The position numbers were made by a program, and so were the translations under genes. Under the pieces are notes generated by a model. It saw only the letters and a program-made list of their open reading frames with translations. It searched no databases and had not been told where the DNA came from. From Chloroherpetonaceae bacterium (GTDB lineage: Bacteria > Bacteroidota > Chlorobiia > Chlorobiales > Chloroherpetonaceae): DNA of 64,000 nt. Below, one piece after another: positions 34,650-45,100 of this stretch. The stretch is from the NCBI GenBank assembly GCA_028277445.1, contig JANQGG010000021.1:1-64000 (forward strand). The letters are read 5' to 3'. How positions within the stretch are numbered: the stretch's first letter is position 1; each line of letters begins with the position of its first letter.

Positions 34650-34832
34650 ATGCCTCTTGAGATTCGTGAGCTTCATATCAAAGTTGAAGTCAATGACCCA
34701 ACGGTTAAATCAAATCGGAGCGTTGGAGAGAAACCGGCAACGCCAATGCAAGAAAGCCAGCAAAAAACCGACCTTATCAGGCAGTGTGTGGATGAAATCA
34801 TCGAAATAATGAATAACAAAAAAGAGCGATAA
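34650..34832 (+). CDS. DUF5908-like small eCIS protein (Pvc6 type)
   Basis: This 60-residue protein begins MPLEIRELHIKVEVND and ends in a charged helix (LIRQCVDEIIEIMNNKKER). Start and position between tube and LysM genes match the small DUF5908/Pvc6 protein of eCIS clusters. Its role is not established. Confidence 0.75.
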   Translation: MPLEIRELHIKVEVNDPTVKSNRSVGEKPATPMQESQQKTDLIRQCVDEIIEIMNNKKER

Positions 34833-34844
34833 ATCGGAGTTGCT

Positions 34845-35534
34845 ATGCCCGGTGGAGAACTTGAAAAAATGAGGATCATCGCATATAACGATCCTGACCT
34901 TGATGACAGCCACAAGGTTGGTCAGCCGTTTGATGCCATGATGAACCCCGATACCTACACGCTTGATTATAAAGTGGAGTTTGCCGAAGGACAAGGACAG
35001 GGCAGCAGTGGCAGGCAGCAACGTTTTACCATGAAACCGCCCGAAGAAATGGCGTTTGAATTTCTGTTTGATAATACGGGAATCATTGATGGCAAGCCAA
35101 AAGATGATGTAGCCCAGCAGGTTTTGGACTTCAAAGAGTTCCTGGTCGGTTTGGATAGCAGTTCGCATGAGCCCAAGCACTTTAAGCTCGGATGGGGCAC
35201 ATTTTTGTTTAAAGGCCGATGCACAGGGTTAAATATTGCTTATAAACTTTTTAAGCCCGATGGAACGCCAATTCGTGCGATCTGTAAAGCAACCTTTAAA
35301 GGCAGTGTGGAAGAAGGATTGCGAATTGCGCAGGATAATCTGCAATCGCCTGATCTTACGCATTATCGCATTGTAAAAAAAGGCGATACGTTGCCGCTGA
35401 TGTGCTATAGGATTTATGGCAATCCTAAGTATTACACCGAAATTGCCAGGGTTAATAAGCTTATAAATTTCAGGGCGCTCAATGTTGGGGATCAGCTTGT
35501 TTTTCCCCCTATTGAAGCATTAAGCAGCTCATAA
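34845..35534 (+). CDS. eCIS LysM-containing tube-baseplate adaptor (Pvc7/gp53-like)
   Basis: The 229-residue protein has a beta-rich N-terminal domain (MMNPDTYTLDYKVEFAEG ... LGWGTFLFKGRCTGLNIAYKLF) and a C-terminal LysM-like domain (YRIVKKGDTLPLMCYRIYGNPKYY ... GDQLVFPPI). In contractile injection systems this protein links tube and spike within the baseplate rather than binding peptidoglycan. The VgrG-like gene follows 12 bases later. Confidence 0.9.
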   Translation: MPGGELEKMRIIAYNDPDLDDSHKVGQPFDAMMNPDTYTLDYKVEFAEGQGQGSSGRQQRFTMKPPEEMAFEFLFDNTGIIDGKPKDDVAQQVLDFKEFLVGLDSSSHEPKHFKLGWGTFLFKGRCTGLNIAYKLFKPDGTPIRAICKATFKGSVEEGLRIAQDNLQSPDLTHYRIVKKGDTLPLMCYRIYGNPKYYTEIARVNKLINFRALNVGDQLVFPPIEALSSS

Positions 35535-35546
35535 CTTTTACATGCG

Positions 35547-37292
35547 ATGTCAAATGAGCGTTCCATACCATCCGATGAATCGAAATCCGTTGTAACCTAT
35601 ACGCTGTTATCTGACGGAACTCAGTTAAGCAAGTCGTATCAGGTGATATCGTTGATGATTACCAAAGAGCTCAATCGAATTCCTACGGCCCGAATTGTGG
35701 TGTTGGATGGTGAAGCATCCAGCGAAACATTTGAGATCAGCAATACTGATGATTTTGTACCGGGCAAAGAAATAGAGATCAAGATTGGCTATCGCAACGA
35801 TGAACAAACTGTTTTTAAAGGGCTGGTTATTAAGCATGGCATTAAAGTACGAAATAACAGTTCTGTTCTTGTGGTTGATTGCAAGGACAAAGCATCAAAA
35901 ATGACCGTATCCTGCAAAAACCGGTATTTTTATGAAAGCGCCGATAGCGATGTTATAGAAGCATTGATTGATAATCACGGCCTTGAAAAAGAGGTGGAAT
36001 CCACTTCGGTAACGCATCAGCAGGTGGTTCAGTACAACACCACTGATTGGGATATGATGCTCTGCCGCGCTGAAGCTAACGGGCTTTTGGTATTGGCAAA
36101 CGATGGCGTAATAAAAGTCGGTAAACCGGATTTAAGCGCTGAGGCAGCTTTAACGATTCAGTATGGGGCAACCATCCATGATCTTGATGCCGAAATAGAT
36201 GCACGCTTGCAATTTAAATCCCTAAAGGGAAGCACATGGAATTACAGCGATCAGGAGCTTGTGGATGATATTGAAGCTGAAGATCCGGGCGTTCCTCAAG
36301 CCGGTAATTTAGACCTGAAAAGTCTTTCGGATGTGATAGGGGAAGAGGAATTTCGCCTGCAACATAGCGGAAAATTGCAGGAGCCTGAATTGCAATCCTG
36401 GCTTAATGGAGCGTTGATGAAACATCATTTAGCGAAAATAAGAGGAAAAGTTACAACCGATGGAACCGCAGCCGTTGAGCCGGGAATGATGATTGAGATC
36501 AAAGGCATCGGGGAGCGTTTTGAAGGAAAGCTTTTTGTTTCGGGGTTGATGCAAACGCTGGAAAATGGGGATTGGAAGACCACATTTCAATTTGGCATTA
36601 ATCCCGAATGGTTTGCAGAACAATATCGTGTTTTTCAACCGCTTGCAGGAGGTTTATTGCCGCCAATTCAGGGCCTCCAGGTTGGGGTAGTCACCAAATT
36701 GGAAGGCGACCCGGATGGCGACGACCGTATTCAGGTGCGTTTGCCGATTATTCATAATGAAGAAGAAGGGATTTGGAGCAGGATCAGCACGCTGGATGCA
36801 GGAAACCAGCGCGGCACGTATTTCAGACCGGAGATTGACGATGAAGTCGTTGTTGGGTTTATCAATAACGATCCCCGTCATACGGTGATTTTAGGAATGA
36901 TGCACAGTAGCAGCTATCCAGCGCCTGAACCGCCAAGCGATGATAACCATAAAAAAGGCTATGTAACCCGCGAAGGCATGAAACTGACGTTTGATGATGA
37001 AAAGTTGAGCGTTGATCTGGAAACGCCGGGAGGCAATAAAATTCAGATCACCGAAGAAGATTCAAAGATTCATATTGAATGTCAGAACGGGAATAAACTT
37101 GTTATGGATCAGGACGGGATTACTTTGGAAAGCGTTAAAGACATTGTGTTGAAGGCTTCGGGCGATCTTAAGGCCGAAGCCACAAATGCTGAAATTACAG
37201 GTAGCGCAAGCGCTAAAATGTCGGCAAGCGGCGCGGAAGTTTCTTTAAGCGGAACGGCCACCCTGAAAGGCTCAGTGGTCAATATCAATTAA
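35547..37292 (+). CDS. eCIS spike protein (VgrG/gp27-gp5-like, Pvc8)
   Basis: The 581-residue protein fuses a gp27-like N-terminal domain (about residues 15-350, e.g. VPGKEIEIKIGYRNDEQTVFKG and NTTDWDMMLCRAEANGLLVL) with an OB-fold (about 372-455: GVVTKLEGDPDGDDRIQVRLPI, VVGFINNDPRHTVILGMMHS) and a repetitive C-terminal beta-helix needle. It forms the trimeric spike at the tube tip. A PAAR gene follows at once. Confidence 0.93.
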   Translation: MSNERSIPSDESKSVVTYTLLSDGTQLSKSYQVISLMITKELNRIPTARIVVLDGEASSETFEISNTDDFVPGKEIEIKIGYRNDEQTVFKGLVIKHGIKVRNNSSVLVVDCKDKASKMTVSCKNRYFYESADSDVIEALIDNHGLEKEVESTSVTHQQVVQYNTTDWDMMLCRAEANGLLVLANDGVIKVGKPDLSAEAALTIQYGATIHDLDAEIDARLQFKSLKGSTWNYSDQELVDDIEAEDPGVPQAGNLDLKSLSDVIGEEEFRLQHSGKLQEPELQSWLNGALMKHHLAKIRGKVTTDGTAAVEPGMMIEIKGIGERFEGKLFVSGLMQTLENGDWKTTFQFGINPEWFAEQYRVFQPLAGGLLPPIQGLQVGVVTKLEGDPDGDDRIQVRLPIIHNEEEGIWSRISTLDAGNQRGTYFRPEIDDEVVVGFINNDPRHTVILGMMHSSSYPAPEPPSDDNHKKGYVTREGMKLTFDDEKLSVDLETPGGNKIQITEEDSKIHIECQNGNKLVMDQDGITLESVKDIVLKASGDLKAEATNAEITGSASAKMSASGAEVSLSGTATLKGSVVNIN

Positions 37293-37305
37293 TTAAAATC
37301 GTGAA

Positions 37306-37321
37306 GGCTTTTTAAAAAGCC
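37306..37321 (+). other. Small hairpin between spike and PAAR genes
   Basis: GGCTTTTTAAAAAGCC is a perfect palindrome in the 58-base gap. It has no T-run after it, so it is not a standard terminator; an mRNA-processing or stability role is possible. Confidence 0.3.
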
Positions 37322-37350
37322 GTGATAGATCAAACTTAAAACAACCCAAT

Positions 37351-37638
37351 ATGCCATTAGCAGCAAGAGTAGGAGATATGCATGTTTGCCCGATGGTTAC
37401 CGTTTTGGTGCCGCATGTTGGCGGACCGGTGTTGCCGCCCGGCGAACCTACGGTAATGATCGGCGGAATGCCGGCAGCCAGGGTGGGCGATATGTGCACC
37501 TGCGTTGGCCCGCCCGATACCATCGCTGCCGGTTCAGGTACGGTGATGATCGGTGGAATGCCGGCGGCCAGAATGGGTGATAGCACGGTGCATGGCGGCA
37601 CCATTGTCTTGGGATGTCCAACGGTTAATATTGGTTGA
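37351..37638 (+). CDS. eCIS PAAR tip protein
   Basis: The 95-residue protein has repeated PAAR motifs: PLAARVGDMHVCPMV, VMIGGMPAARVGDMCTC and VMIGGMPAARMGDSTVHGG. PAAR proteins cap the spike with a sharp metal-binding cone. There is no C-terminal extension, so it carries no toxin itself. It is the Pvc10-like element. Confidence 0.95.
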   Translation: MPLAARVGDMHVCPMVTVLVPHVGGPVLPPGEPTVMIGGMPAARVGDMCTCVGPPDTIAAGSGTVMIGGMPAARMGDSTVHGGTIVLGCPTVNIG

Positions 37639-37656
37639 AAATAAAACAACGTGAAA

Positions 37657-38091
37657 ATGGCTGATCAATCCGAAAGTAATTTCTTAGGAACAGGGTGGAG
37701 CTTTCCACCGTCGTTTAATATTCAAAAGCAAAGCGTGGAGATGGTTTCCGAAATCCAGGATATCAAACAAAGCCTTCACATTTTGCTCAGCACCGTGATC
37801 GGCGAACGCGTTATGCAGCCCAAGTATGGTTGCAATGTTGATGAATTGATTTTCGAGTCGATGAATACAACCATGAAAACGTTGATTATTGATAAAATTA
37901 AAACGGCGATACTGTATTTCGAACCTAGAATTGACGCCAAGCGCATTGAAATTGTCCCGCAAAATGAACTGGAAGGGGAGCTTTTGGTAGAAATCGATTT
38001 TGAAATTCGAGGTACGAATTCACGATTCAATTTTGTGTACCCGTTTTACGACACCGAAGGCACTGAAATTAATTTTTTATCGGCACTTTAA
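37657..38091 (+). CDS. eCIS baseplate wedge protein (gp25-like, Pvc9)
   Basis: This protein of about 144 residues has GTGWSFPPSF, then SLHILLSTVIGERVMQPKYGCNVDELIFE, the gp25/lysozyme-fold wedge signature, and a C-terminal VEIDFEIRGTNSRFNFVYPFY. The frame begins at GTG 37651; ATG 37657 is the likelier start. It initiates sheath assembly on the baseplate. Confidence 0.92.
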   Translation: MADQSESNFLGTGWSFPPSFNIQKQSVEMVSEIQDIKQSLHILLSTVIGERVMQPKYGCNVDELIFESMNTTMKTLIIDKIKTAILYFEPRIDAKRIEIVPQNELEGELLVEIDFEIRGTNSRFNFVYPFYDTEGTEINFLSAL

Positions 38092-38107
38092 TCAATAGCC
38101 TGTTTCA

Positions 38108-41100
38108 ATGAGTGATTGTAAAGACCATAAAAATCCATTGCAACACAGCGGCACAAACCAATTTCAACGGTTTTTGCCCGGTCTCAAACCCGGTTATGTA
38201 AAGATTGATGAACACGACTATGCCGACTGGATCGTATTTGCTGCCGAGTTTAGCCGTTACATTCATTATGTAAACCTCAACGGATTAAACACAAACAACT
38301 GGACGGCTTTTTTTGCCAGCGATCTTTCGGCGGTTTTAGGCGGTATTGCCATCCAAAATGTTGAACGGTATCGCCTGGAAATCAAGCGGTTGTTTGATTA
38401 TTTGAAAGATGATAAAAACACGGCAAATACCGACGACTTAAAATTGAGCTTGTATAAGCTTTTTAGCGGCTTATTTACCCTGACAAAAGCCTTTGATAGC
38501 TATTATGACACGTTGCCCGAATCGTATCCGATAGAAGAGACATCGTTAAAATCCATATCAAAAGATGGTTCGTTGAAAGGGATTTTATTCAACCTCATTA
38601 AAACCAAGCTAAAACCGGCCATCGATCGTTTGCTGCTCTATTACCATGAAGCCGATCAGGCGTTCAGTTTTTCATCCGATGTATTGTTTGATCAGGACTT
38701 CAGCGCCTGGAAAGCGCTTAACCGGCATGTTGAAACCGCAGCAAGCATTATTGACGGTTCAGGGTATGGCGAAGTATGGCGGGGGAATTCGCACGCCAGT
38801 TGGGAAGATTACCGGCAGGCTATTTACGCGCAGCCTCAAACACAAGTGTTTGTTGATCCCAATGTGGATGGCAGCGTTGATCCTCAATTGGCCGTGTTTT
38901 TAAACATTGCGCATGCAGCCAATCATAATTTGTTTGCTTCGGTATTTGATACGTTTATCCAGGTTTATCAAAAGTTTGTAGACCTTGCCGAAGTTCACTT
39001 ATTGATCACGCTTGAGAACTGGCCGTTTCACGCCCCGCATTATGCACTGTTCCTCGGATTTCTAAAGCTTTATCGTAAAAATGTTGATCAGTTAAACAAG
39101 CTCACCGACCGGCATCTGGATTATTATTACAAAGATATCCTGCGTTTTAAGAAGATTGAGGCCAAGCCTAACCAAGTGCATCTGGTTGTTGATCTTGCCA
39201 AATCTTTGAATTCTTATGCTTTGGCAAAAGGTGCGCTGTTTAAAGCCGGAAAAGACAGCTTAGGCAATGAAATTTTATATTTGCTCGACGCTGAAACCAC
39301 ATTTAACAAAGCCAAAATTGCCGCTCTAAAATCCATTTACTTTGGCGATGCCAATGATAATTATACATATACCCAGGAAGGCGCTACGATTTCGGTAAAC
39401 AATCTTGGGCGTTTGTTTGCTTCACCCATAGCCAACAGCGTAGATGGTATTGGCGGAAAGCTGACAACGCCTGCACAGGAATGGCCGTTATTTACATCGT
39501 ACCTCTATGAAAACAATGCCATCAGGGATGTTTTAGCCCCAAATGCATCAATTGGTTTTGCCGTGGCTTCACACTATTTGTTTTTAGCCGAAGGTGAACG
39601 GATTATAAAATTGCGGCTGGCGACTTCCGATAATGCCGCATGCGCTAGCCTTAGTGCCAAAGCATATCTGACAACCAGCGAGGGTTGGTTTGAAGTAGAT
39701 CAAAGCATGGTAAGCATTACCCAATCGACGTTAAGCAATACGGAAGCCTGCGTTGAACTTGAACTGTCGCTTAGCGGTAGCGACCCTGAAATTACGGCTT
39801 ACGATGCAAAGGTTCATGAAAAAACCTATGGGGTTGATACGCCGGTTTTACTTATAGAACTTAAGAACGCCGACGATGTGCCATATCAATACAATGACTT
39901 TCGGGATATTACACTGAGTGCTTTTGAGCTAAAAGTGGAAGTTGGGATGAGCCAGGCAAGCTACACCCAAAAAGGGTTAAAAAACCTTAACATCACTGCC
40001 GATACCGGCGCTGTAGATGCTTCGAAACCATTTTTACCGTTTGGCGCGCAACCTCAAAAAGATGCGGGGCTGGTGATTGGCTCTCAGGAAGCGTTTTCCA
40101 AGCCCAATGCGCGCCTGAAACTTAATCTGGAGTGGGCAGGAATTGTTCAGTCGAAAAGCGATATGGATTTTAACACCACCGGGGGTTATACGCCAAATGT
40201 TCAGTTGGATTTTCTTGACGGGGGTGAATGGACAAATAAAAAGCCAAGCGGGGTATCCATTAGTGATTTTCAGCTTTTTACAACAAGCGGCGATGACGTG
40301 TTAAGCACGTTTTCAAAAGATATACCCGCCAGCTGGATTAAAGAAAATGTCTTTATAAACTATAACGAAGAGTTCGGCAGCTATGGGTCCGGAAGTTTGG
40401 GTGGGTTTTTAAGGCTAAGCTTATTGGAAGGTTTTGGCCACAAAGATTACACGGAAGCCTATTCCATATTTTTAATTAACAAAGCCAATAAAATAACGCC
40501 AAATCCAAAACCGGTTGAACCTTATACGCCGAAGTTAAAGTCAGTTTTTTTAAGCTACGAGGCGCATACGGGCGTGATTGGTCTTTCGGATAGCCAATCC
40601 CTTCAGCAACCCATCGGCCGGTTTTTCCATGTGTATCCATTCGGGCAGGCCGAGCAACATCAGGCGCTGTTTTCCGAACCGGGCGATGTGTATCTCTTGC
40701 CTCAATTCACCCATACCGATAATAAGGCCGAGTCAACCGATACCCCGCCGGTTCAATCCAGGAAGCATTATCACATTGGAGAATTTTACATCGGGATTGA
40801 ATCGCTCTTGGCGCAGGAGTCTGTCAATATATTATTCCAGGTAATGGAAGGGACAACCGATCCTTTGGTCAGTAAGCCTGAAAACCATGTGGCGTGGAGT
40901 TACCTGGCCGGCAACGAGTGGAAGAATTTTGATGATTTGGATGTGGTTGATCGCACCAATCAGCTTATTCAGTCCGGTATTATTTCCTTTGCAATTCCTT
41001 CGGATGCTACCACATCCAATAGTATGATGCCGGCTTCTTACCTTTGGTTGCGGGCATCGGTTAGCGAAGCGGCTGACGCTCTTGGAAAGTTGATAACCAT

Positions 41101-41986
41101 TCAAGCCCAAGCTGCGCAGGCCACGTTATCATCCAATAATTATGCCAGTGAGGTTTATGAGCATGCCATGCCGGCTTCCTCGATAAGCAAGTTGAAACTT
41201 CCACAGGCCGAAATTAAAAAAATCCAACAGCCATTTTCATCATTCGGAGGCCGGGCCGAAGAAACGCCTGAAAAGTTTTATGTTCGAGTTAGCGAACGTA
41301 TGCGGCATCGCGATCGCGCAAGCGCTATTTGGGATTACGAGCATTTGGTGTTGGAAGCGTTTCCTTCAATCTATAAGGTGAAGTGTTTAAATCATACCAA
41401 GGTGGTTGACAGCGATTTGGCATCGGAACGCATATACAACGAAAACCAGCCCGGTTATGTGACGGTGATAACCATTCCGAGTCTGGTTAACCGCAACGAT
41501 ACCGATAGGTTAAAACCTTATACACACCAAAGCATGCTGAAACAAATCAAAGATTACCTTCAGCAGCGAATTTCACCTCATGTCAATCTTGCGGTTGAAA
41601 ATCCGTTATTTGAGGATGTTAAAACCTCATTAAAGTTAAAGCTGAAGCCGGCCTACAGCAACTTTGTTTATTATGCCAATTTGTTGCGGGAAGAGATCAC
41701 CCAATTTTTAAGCCCGTGGGTAAAAAATAACGATGCCGAAATTGAATTTGGCGGCAAGCTCTATAAATCAACCCTGATCAATTTTATTGAAGAACGTCCA
41801 TATGTTGAGTTTATCACCGATATGAAACTCAAGCATCGTGTGGATGCATTTTCAAGCTTTTCCGATGATGCCGAAGAAGTCTCGGCTTCAACGGCGCGAA
41901 GCGTGTTGGTATCGGTTGAGGCAGGTGAGCATGAGATCATCCAATATGAGGATGATTTAAAAGCAGAAAATCTCGAATGCGTGTAA
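38108..41986 (+). CDS. eCIS large baseplate protein (gp6/J-like, Pvc11)
   Basis: The 1292-residue protein begins with a helical region (residues 1-350) and continues with beta-rich domains. Its C-terminal about 230 residues (HRDRASAIWDYEHLVLEAFP ... KVKCLNHTK ... QISPHVNLAVENPLF) match the baseplate-J-like end typical of Pvc11 proteins in large eCIS. It forms the wedge ring with the gp25 and Pvc12-like proteins. Confidence 0.88.
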   Translation: MSDCKDHKNPLQHSGTNQFQRFLPGLKPGYVKIDEHDYADWIVFAAEFSRYIHYVNLNGLNTNNWTAFFASDLSAVLGGIAIQNVERYRLEIKRLFDYLKDDKNTANTDDLKLSLYKLFSGLFTLTKAFDSYYDTLPESYPIEETSLKSISKDGSLKGILFNLIKTKLKPAIDRLLLYYHEADQAFSFSSDVLFDQDFSAWKALNRHVETAASIIDGSGYGEVWRGNSHASWEDYRQAIYAQPQTQVFVDPNVDGSVDPQLAVFLNIAHAANHNLFASVFDTFIQVYQKFVDLAEVHLLITLENWPFHAPHYALFLGFLKLYRKNVDQLNKLTDRHLDYYYKDILRFKKIEAKPNQVHLVVDLAKSLNSYALAKGALFKAGKDSLGNEILYLLDAETTFNKAKIAALKSIYFGDANDNYTYTQEGATISVNNLGRLFASPIANSVDGIGGKLTTPAQEWPLFTSYLYENNAIRDVLAPNASIGFAVASHYLFLAEGERIIKLRLATSDNAACASLSAKAYLTTSEGWFEVDQSMVSITQSTLSNTEACVELELSLSGSDPEITAYDAKVHEKTYGVDTPVLLIELKNADDVPYQYNDFRDITLSAFELKVEVGMSQASYTQKGLKNLNITADTGAVDASKPFLPFGAQPQKDAGLVIGSQEAFSKPNARLKLNLEWAGIVQSKSDMDFNTTGGYTPNVQLDFLDGGEWTNKKPSGVSISDFQLFTTSGDDVLSTFSKDIPASWIKENVFINYNEEFGSYGSGSLGGFLRLSLLEGFGHKDYTEAYSIFLINKANKITPNPKPVEPYTPKLKSVFLSYEAHTGVIGLSDSQSLQQPIGRFFHVYPFGQAEQHQALFSEPGDVYLLPQFTHTDNKAESTDTPPVQSRKHYHIGEFYIGIESLLAQESVNILFQVMEGTTDPLVSKPENHVAWSYLAGNEWKNFDDLDVVDRTNQLIQSGIISFAIPSDATTSNSMMPASYLWLRASVSEAADALGKLITIQAQAAQATLSSNNYASEVYEHAMPASSISKLKLPQAEIKKIQQPFSSFGGRAEETPEKFYVRVSERMRHRDRASAIWDYEHLVLEAFPSIYKVKCLNHTKVVDSDLASERIYNENQPGYVTVITIPSLVNRNDTDRLKPYTHQSMLKQIKDYLQQRISPHVNLAVENPLFEDVKTSLKLKLKPAYSNFVYYANLLREEITQFLSPWVKNNDAEIEFGGKLYKSTLINFIEERPYVEFITDMKLKHRVDAFSSFSDDAEEVSASTARSVLVSVEAGEHEIIQYEDDLKAENLECV

Positions 41987-42022
41987 AATAGCGTTGTTCG
42001 GTTTAATGGGTCTGATAATATC

Positions 42023-45000
42023 ATGATGGAAAAAAGCATTACCATACCGAAAAACCCGATTCTTGAAGAAAGCCAGGACTATTTTTGGCTAAGAAAAGAG
42101 GGGCTTGAGCATATCCGGCAACTCAGCAGCAAGCTTTGGACGGACTATAACATTCACGATCCGGGCATTACGCTTCTTGAATTGTTGTGCTACGCGCTGA
42201 CGGATCTGGCCCATCGAACCAATTTTGATATTAACGATATTCTTGCCGTTAAACCCGATGAGGTATTTGATCCCAAACGCCAGGCGTTTTTCCCAGCCTC
42301 GGAAATCTTAACCATGAACCCTTTAACCATAAACGATTTTAGAAAAGTCTTGGTGGATTTAGAGGGTGTCAAAAACGGGTGGCTTTACCCGAAACTCTGC
42401 CCGTGCGAAGATATGCGTTTATATGTCAATTGTAAAGATAGCCTGTTGCAGTATAAGCCCGAAACAAATCAAACGATCTTTGCCAAAGGATTGTACGACG
42501 TGCTCATAGAGTTTGATGATGAAGAGGGCGTGGGCGATTTGAACAGCGGAAAAATGAAGTATAACGTTGGGTTTGAGAACAGCGGTTCATATACCAATGC
42601 GCTTATAGAGCTTCGCCTGCCTTCGTGGCAAACCTTGGTTTCAATGCTCACACCCGATAATGCGGATTATAATGAACTGAAAAGCTTCATGAACCCTGAT
42701 TCGGCCATTGAAAGCGTCTTTGTAATGTTTATTTCCGGCAATAAGCAGCATAATAATGATGCGCCATTAAACGAGCAGGCACGGGTATTAAAACGCGTGG
42801 TTTATGCAACGGTTGAAGTCGAATTCAAACCCAATGTCGCTTTTCCTGGCACCATGAAACTGAATTTTAAGGATGTGCCGCTTCGTGTGTGGTTTAAAAG
42901 TAATGCCGACCGGATGGCTTTGGCATGGGAGGATCTTAAAACCGCACTCTCGGATACGTCGCCAAGCGGGTTGTTTCCTAAATATCATGAACTGATCCAC
43001 AAGGTGGGCAAGGTGATGGCGCAAACCGAAGCCAAGCTTCATAGGCATCGAAACCTTTGCGAGGATTATTGCACGATTACAGCGGTAGCCGTTCAGGATG
43101 TGGCCATATGCGCCGATATGGAAGTGGAAACCAACGCCGATATTGAGCGGGTTTTGGCAAATGCGTATTACCAAATCGAGCAGTATTTCAGCCCCGATAT
43201 CCCTTTTTATGCCTTAAAAGAATTACTGGACGATGGCATGGCGGTTGAAGCCATATACAATGGCCCGTTGCTTAAAAACGGCTTTATTAAAAATGACGAG
43301 CTAGAGCAAACCCAGCTCAAACAAACCATTTATGTTTCAGATATTATAAATTTGTTGGTTGATATCCCAGGCGTTAAAGCGGTCAAAAATGTGTTGCTCA
43401 CCAAGTATGATCAGGAGGGTTTGCAAATTGGAGATGCCAAGCCGTGGGCGCTTGAGATCGATCAACTTCATCAACCGCGGCTATATTTTGAGGGCAGTAA
43501 GTTTTTGGTTTATAAAGATAATCTGCCGTTTTTGCCGGATAAATCCGAACTCCTGGATACCTTACAGGTCATCAAAGGTAAGCATCTCAAGGCTAAATTT
43601 TCAGAAATTGAAAATGAACTGCCAATACCATCCGGAACTTACTATGCCATCACGGATTATTACCCGCTTCAATATTCCTTGCCATTAACCTATGGGGTTG
43701 GCATTGATGGTCTTCCGGGCAATGCGTCGGTTGGCAGAAAAGCCAAAGCCAAACAGTTAAAAGCATATTTGCTGTTTTTTGAGCAAATTCTAGTGAATTA
43801 TCTCCATCAACTGGCTAATGTAAAAGAGCTGTTCGCTGTGGATGCTTCAGTAGAGCAAACCTATTTTTCGAAGTTGTTAAGCAGCGATGACATCATTGGG
43901 ATTGATGGGTTACAAAACGGCTTAACGAAAGAGATGCTCCAGGGATTTATGGAAGATAGCGATGAGTATGCCGATCGTAGAAATCGGTTTTTGGATCATT
44001 TAATTGCACGATTTGCCGAACAAATGACCGATTATGGCTTGATGCTCTATAACTATTATGAAAACAAAGCCATTGCAAACACGATCCTGATAAAGAACAA
44101 AATAGCATTTATCGGCGACATTCCGGTTATGGGTCACGATCGGGCCAGAGCAATCAACATTAAAGACAATTCGACCGCGTGTAGCTCAGAAAATGTATCG
44201 GGCCTTCAGAATAGGATCGTGAAGATTTTGGGCCTGGATAGCTTTTCGAGCTATGTCGATATTTACGATGAACACGATACCGATCAGATTGATTATGAAA
44301 AACGTTGGCGGCTTATCGATGAAAAAGGGAATATCTACCTCAGTAGCAGCACTAAATATACCGACCCTGATTCTGAAAAAGCCATTCAACTTGCCAAGGC
44401 CGAACTCAGAGATGTTAAAAAGCACATGCACAATCCGGCTCGGTATAAAATTTCCAAAAAAACCAAATGGGTGCTTAATCTTCTGGATGAAAAAAATGAA
44501 GTGATCGCTACGCGCAAACAACATTTTTCAAAGAAAAGCGAAGCTGAAAAAGCCAAGGAAGAGATTATTGCGTTTGCTAAAAAAATCGGATCAGCCGATA
44601 AGGTGTATGTGGTTGAGCACTTGTTGCTGAGGCCGAGGAATAAAAAGGGATCGGTGGATGTTCCCCAAGGCGATCCGTTGCTGAATATATGTGTGCCTTC
44701 AACATGCACAACATGCGGCGAAGACGATCCATACTCGTTTAGAATTACGGTTATTTTAAATGGCGAAACAGGACTGACAAACAGCAACATCATGTTTCGT
44801 CGGTTTGCTGAAAAAAGCATACGAAAAGAAGTGCCGGCGCATATCGGCGTTAAAATATGCTGGGTGAGTTCAGAGAGCCTGGAAACGTTTGAGCTGGCCT
44901 GGTGTGCCTGGCTTAGCGAAGTTTCAAAACCCGAGCCGAATGCTGCTTTGCAAAGTCAGTTGTTAAAAGAGCTTATCGACATCTTTGAAAATCTGAAAAG

Positions 45001-45082
45001 TGTATATCCTCCCGCTTTTCTTCATGACTGTGTAGATGGTAATGATGAAAACAGGGTTTATATGAATCAGACAATTGTATAA
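42023..45082 (+). CDS. eCIS large baseplate protein (Pvc12-like)
   Basis: This 1019-residue protein starts with two ATG codons (MMEKSITIPKNPILEE). The first 100 residues contain LWTDYNIHDPGITLLELLCYALTDLAHR, which is characteristic of the Pvc12-like baseplate wedge in eCIS. A second domain includes RRFAEKSIRKEVPAHIGVKICW near the end, with a Cys-rich patch (ICVPSTCTTCGED) before it. It is the partner of the J-like protein. Confidence 0.88.
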   Translation: MMEKSITIPKNPILEESQDYFWLRKEGLEHIRQLSSKLWTDYNIHDPGITLLELLCYALTDLAHRTNFDINDILAVKPDEVFDPKRQAFFPASEILTMNPLTINDFRKVLVDLEGVKNGWLYPKLCPCEDMRLYVNCKDSLLQYKPETNQTIFAKGLYDVLIEFDDEEGVGDLNSGKMKYNVGFENSGSYTNALIELRLPSWQTLVSMLTPDNADYNELKSFMNPDSAIESVFVMFISGNKQHNNDAPLNEQARVLKRVVYATVEVEFKPNVAFPGTMKLNFKDVPLRVWFKSNADRMALAWEDLKTALSDTSPSGLFPKYHELIHKVGKVMAQTEAKLHRHRNLCEDYCTITAVAVQDVAICADMEVETNADIERVLANAYYQIEQYFSPDIPFYALKELLDDGMAVEAIYNGPLLKNGFIKNDELEQTQLKQTIYVSDIINLLVDIPGVKAVKNVLLTKYDQEGLQIGDAKPWALEIDQLHQPRLYFEGSKFLVYKDNLPFLPDKSELLDTLQVIKGKHLKAKFSEIENELPIPSGTYYAITDYYPLQYSLPLTYGVGIDGLPGNASVGRKAKAKQLKAYLLFFEQILVNYLHQLANVKELFAVDASVEQTYFSKLLSSDDIIGIDGLQNGLTKEMLQGFMEDSDEYADRRNRFLDHLIARFAEQMTDYGLMLYNYYENKAIANTILIKNKIAFIGDIPVMGHDRARAINIKDNSTACSSENVSGLQNRIVKILGLDSFSSYVDIYDEHDTDQIDYEKRWRLIDEKGNIYLSSSTKYTDPDSEKAIQLAKAELRDVKKHMHNPARYKISKKTKWVLNLLDEKNEVIATRKQHFSKKSEAEKAKEEIIAFAKKIGSADKVYVVEHLLLRPRNKKGSVDVPQGDPLLNICVPSTCTTCGEDDPYSFRITVILNGETGLTNSNIMFRRFAEKSIRKEVPAHIGVKICWVSSESLETFELAWCAWLSEVSKPEPNAALQSQLLKELIDIFENLKSVYPPAFLHDCVDGNDENRVYMNQTIV

Positions 45083-45100
45083 CCTAAAACACCGACACAC

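Noticed and set aside
34710-35180. 156-codon minus-strand frame in the eCIS cluster
   Set aside because: It is antisense to the DUF5908 and LysM genes, whose reading frames are supported by family motifs.
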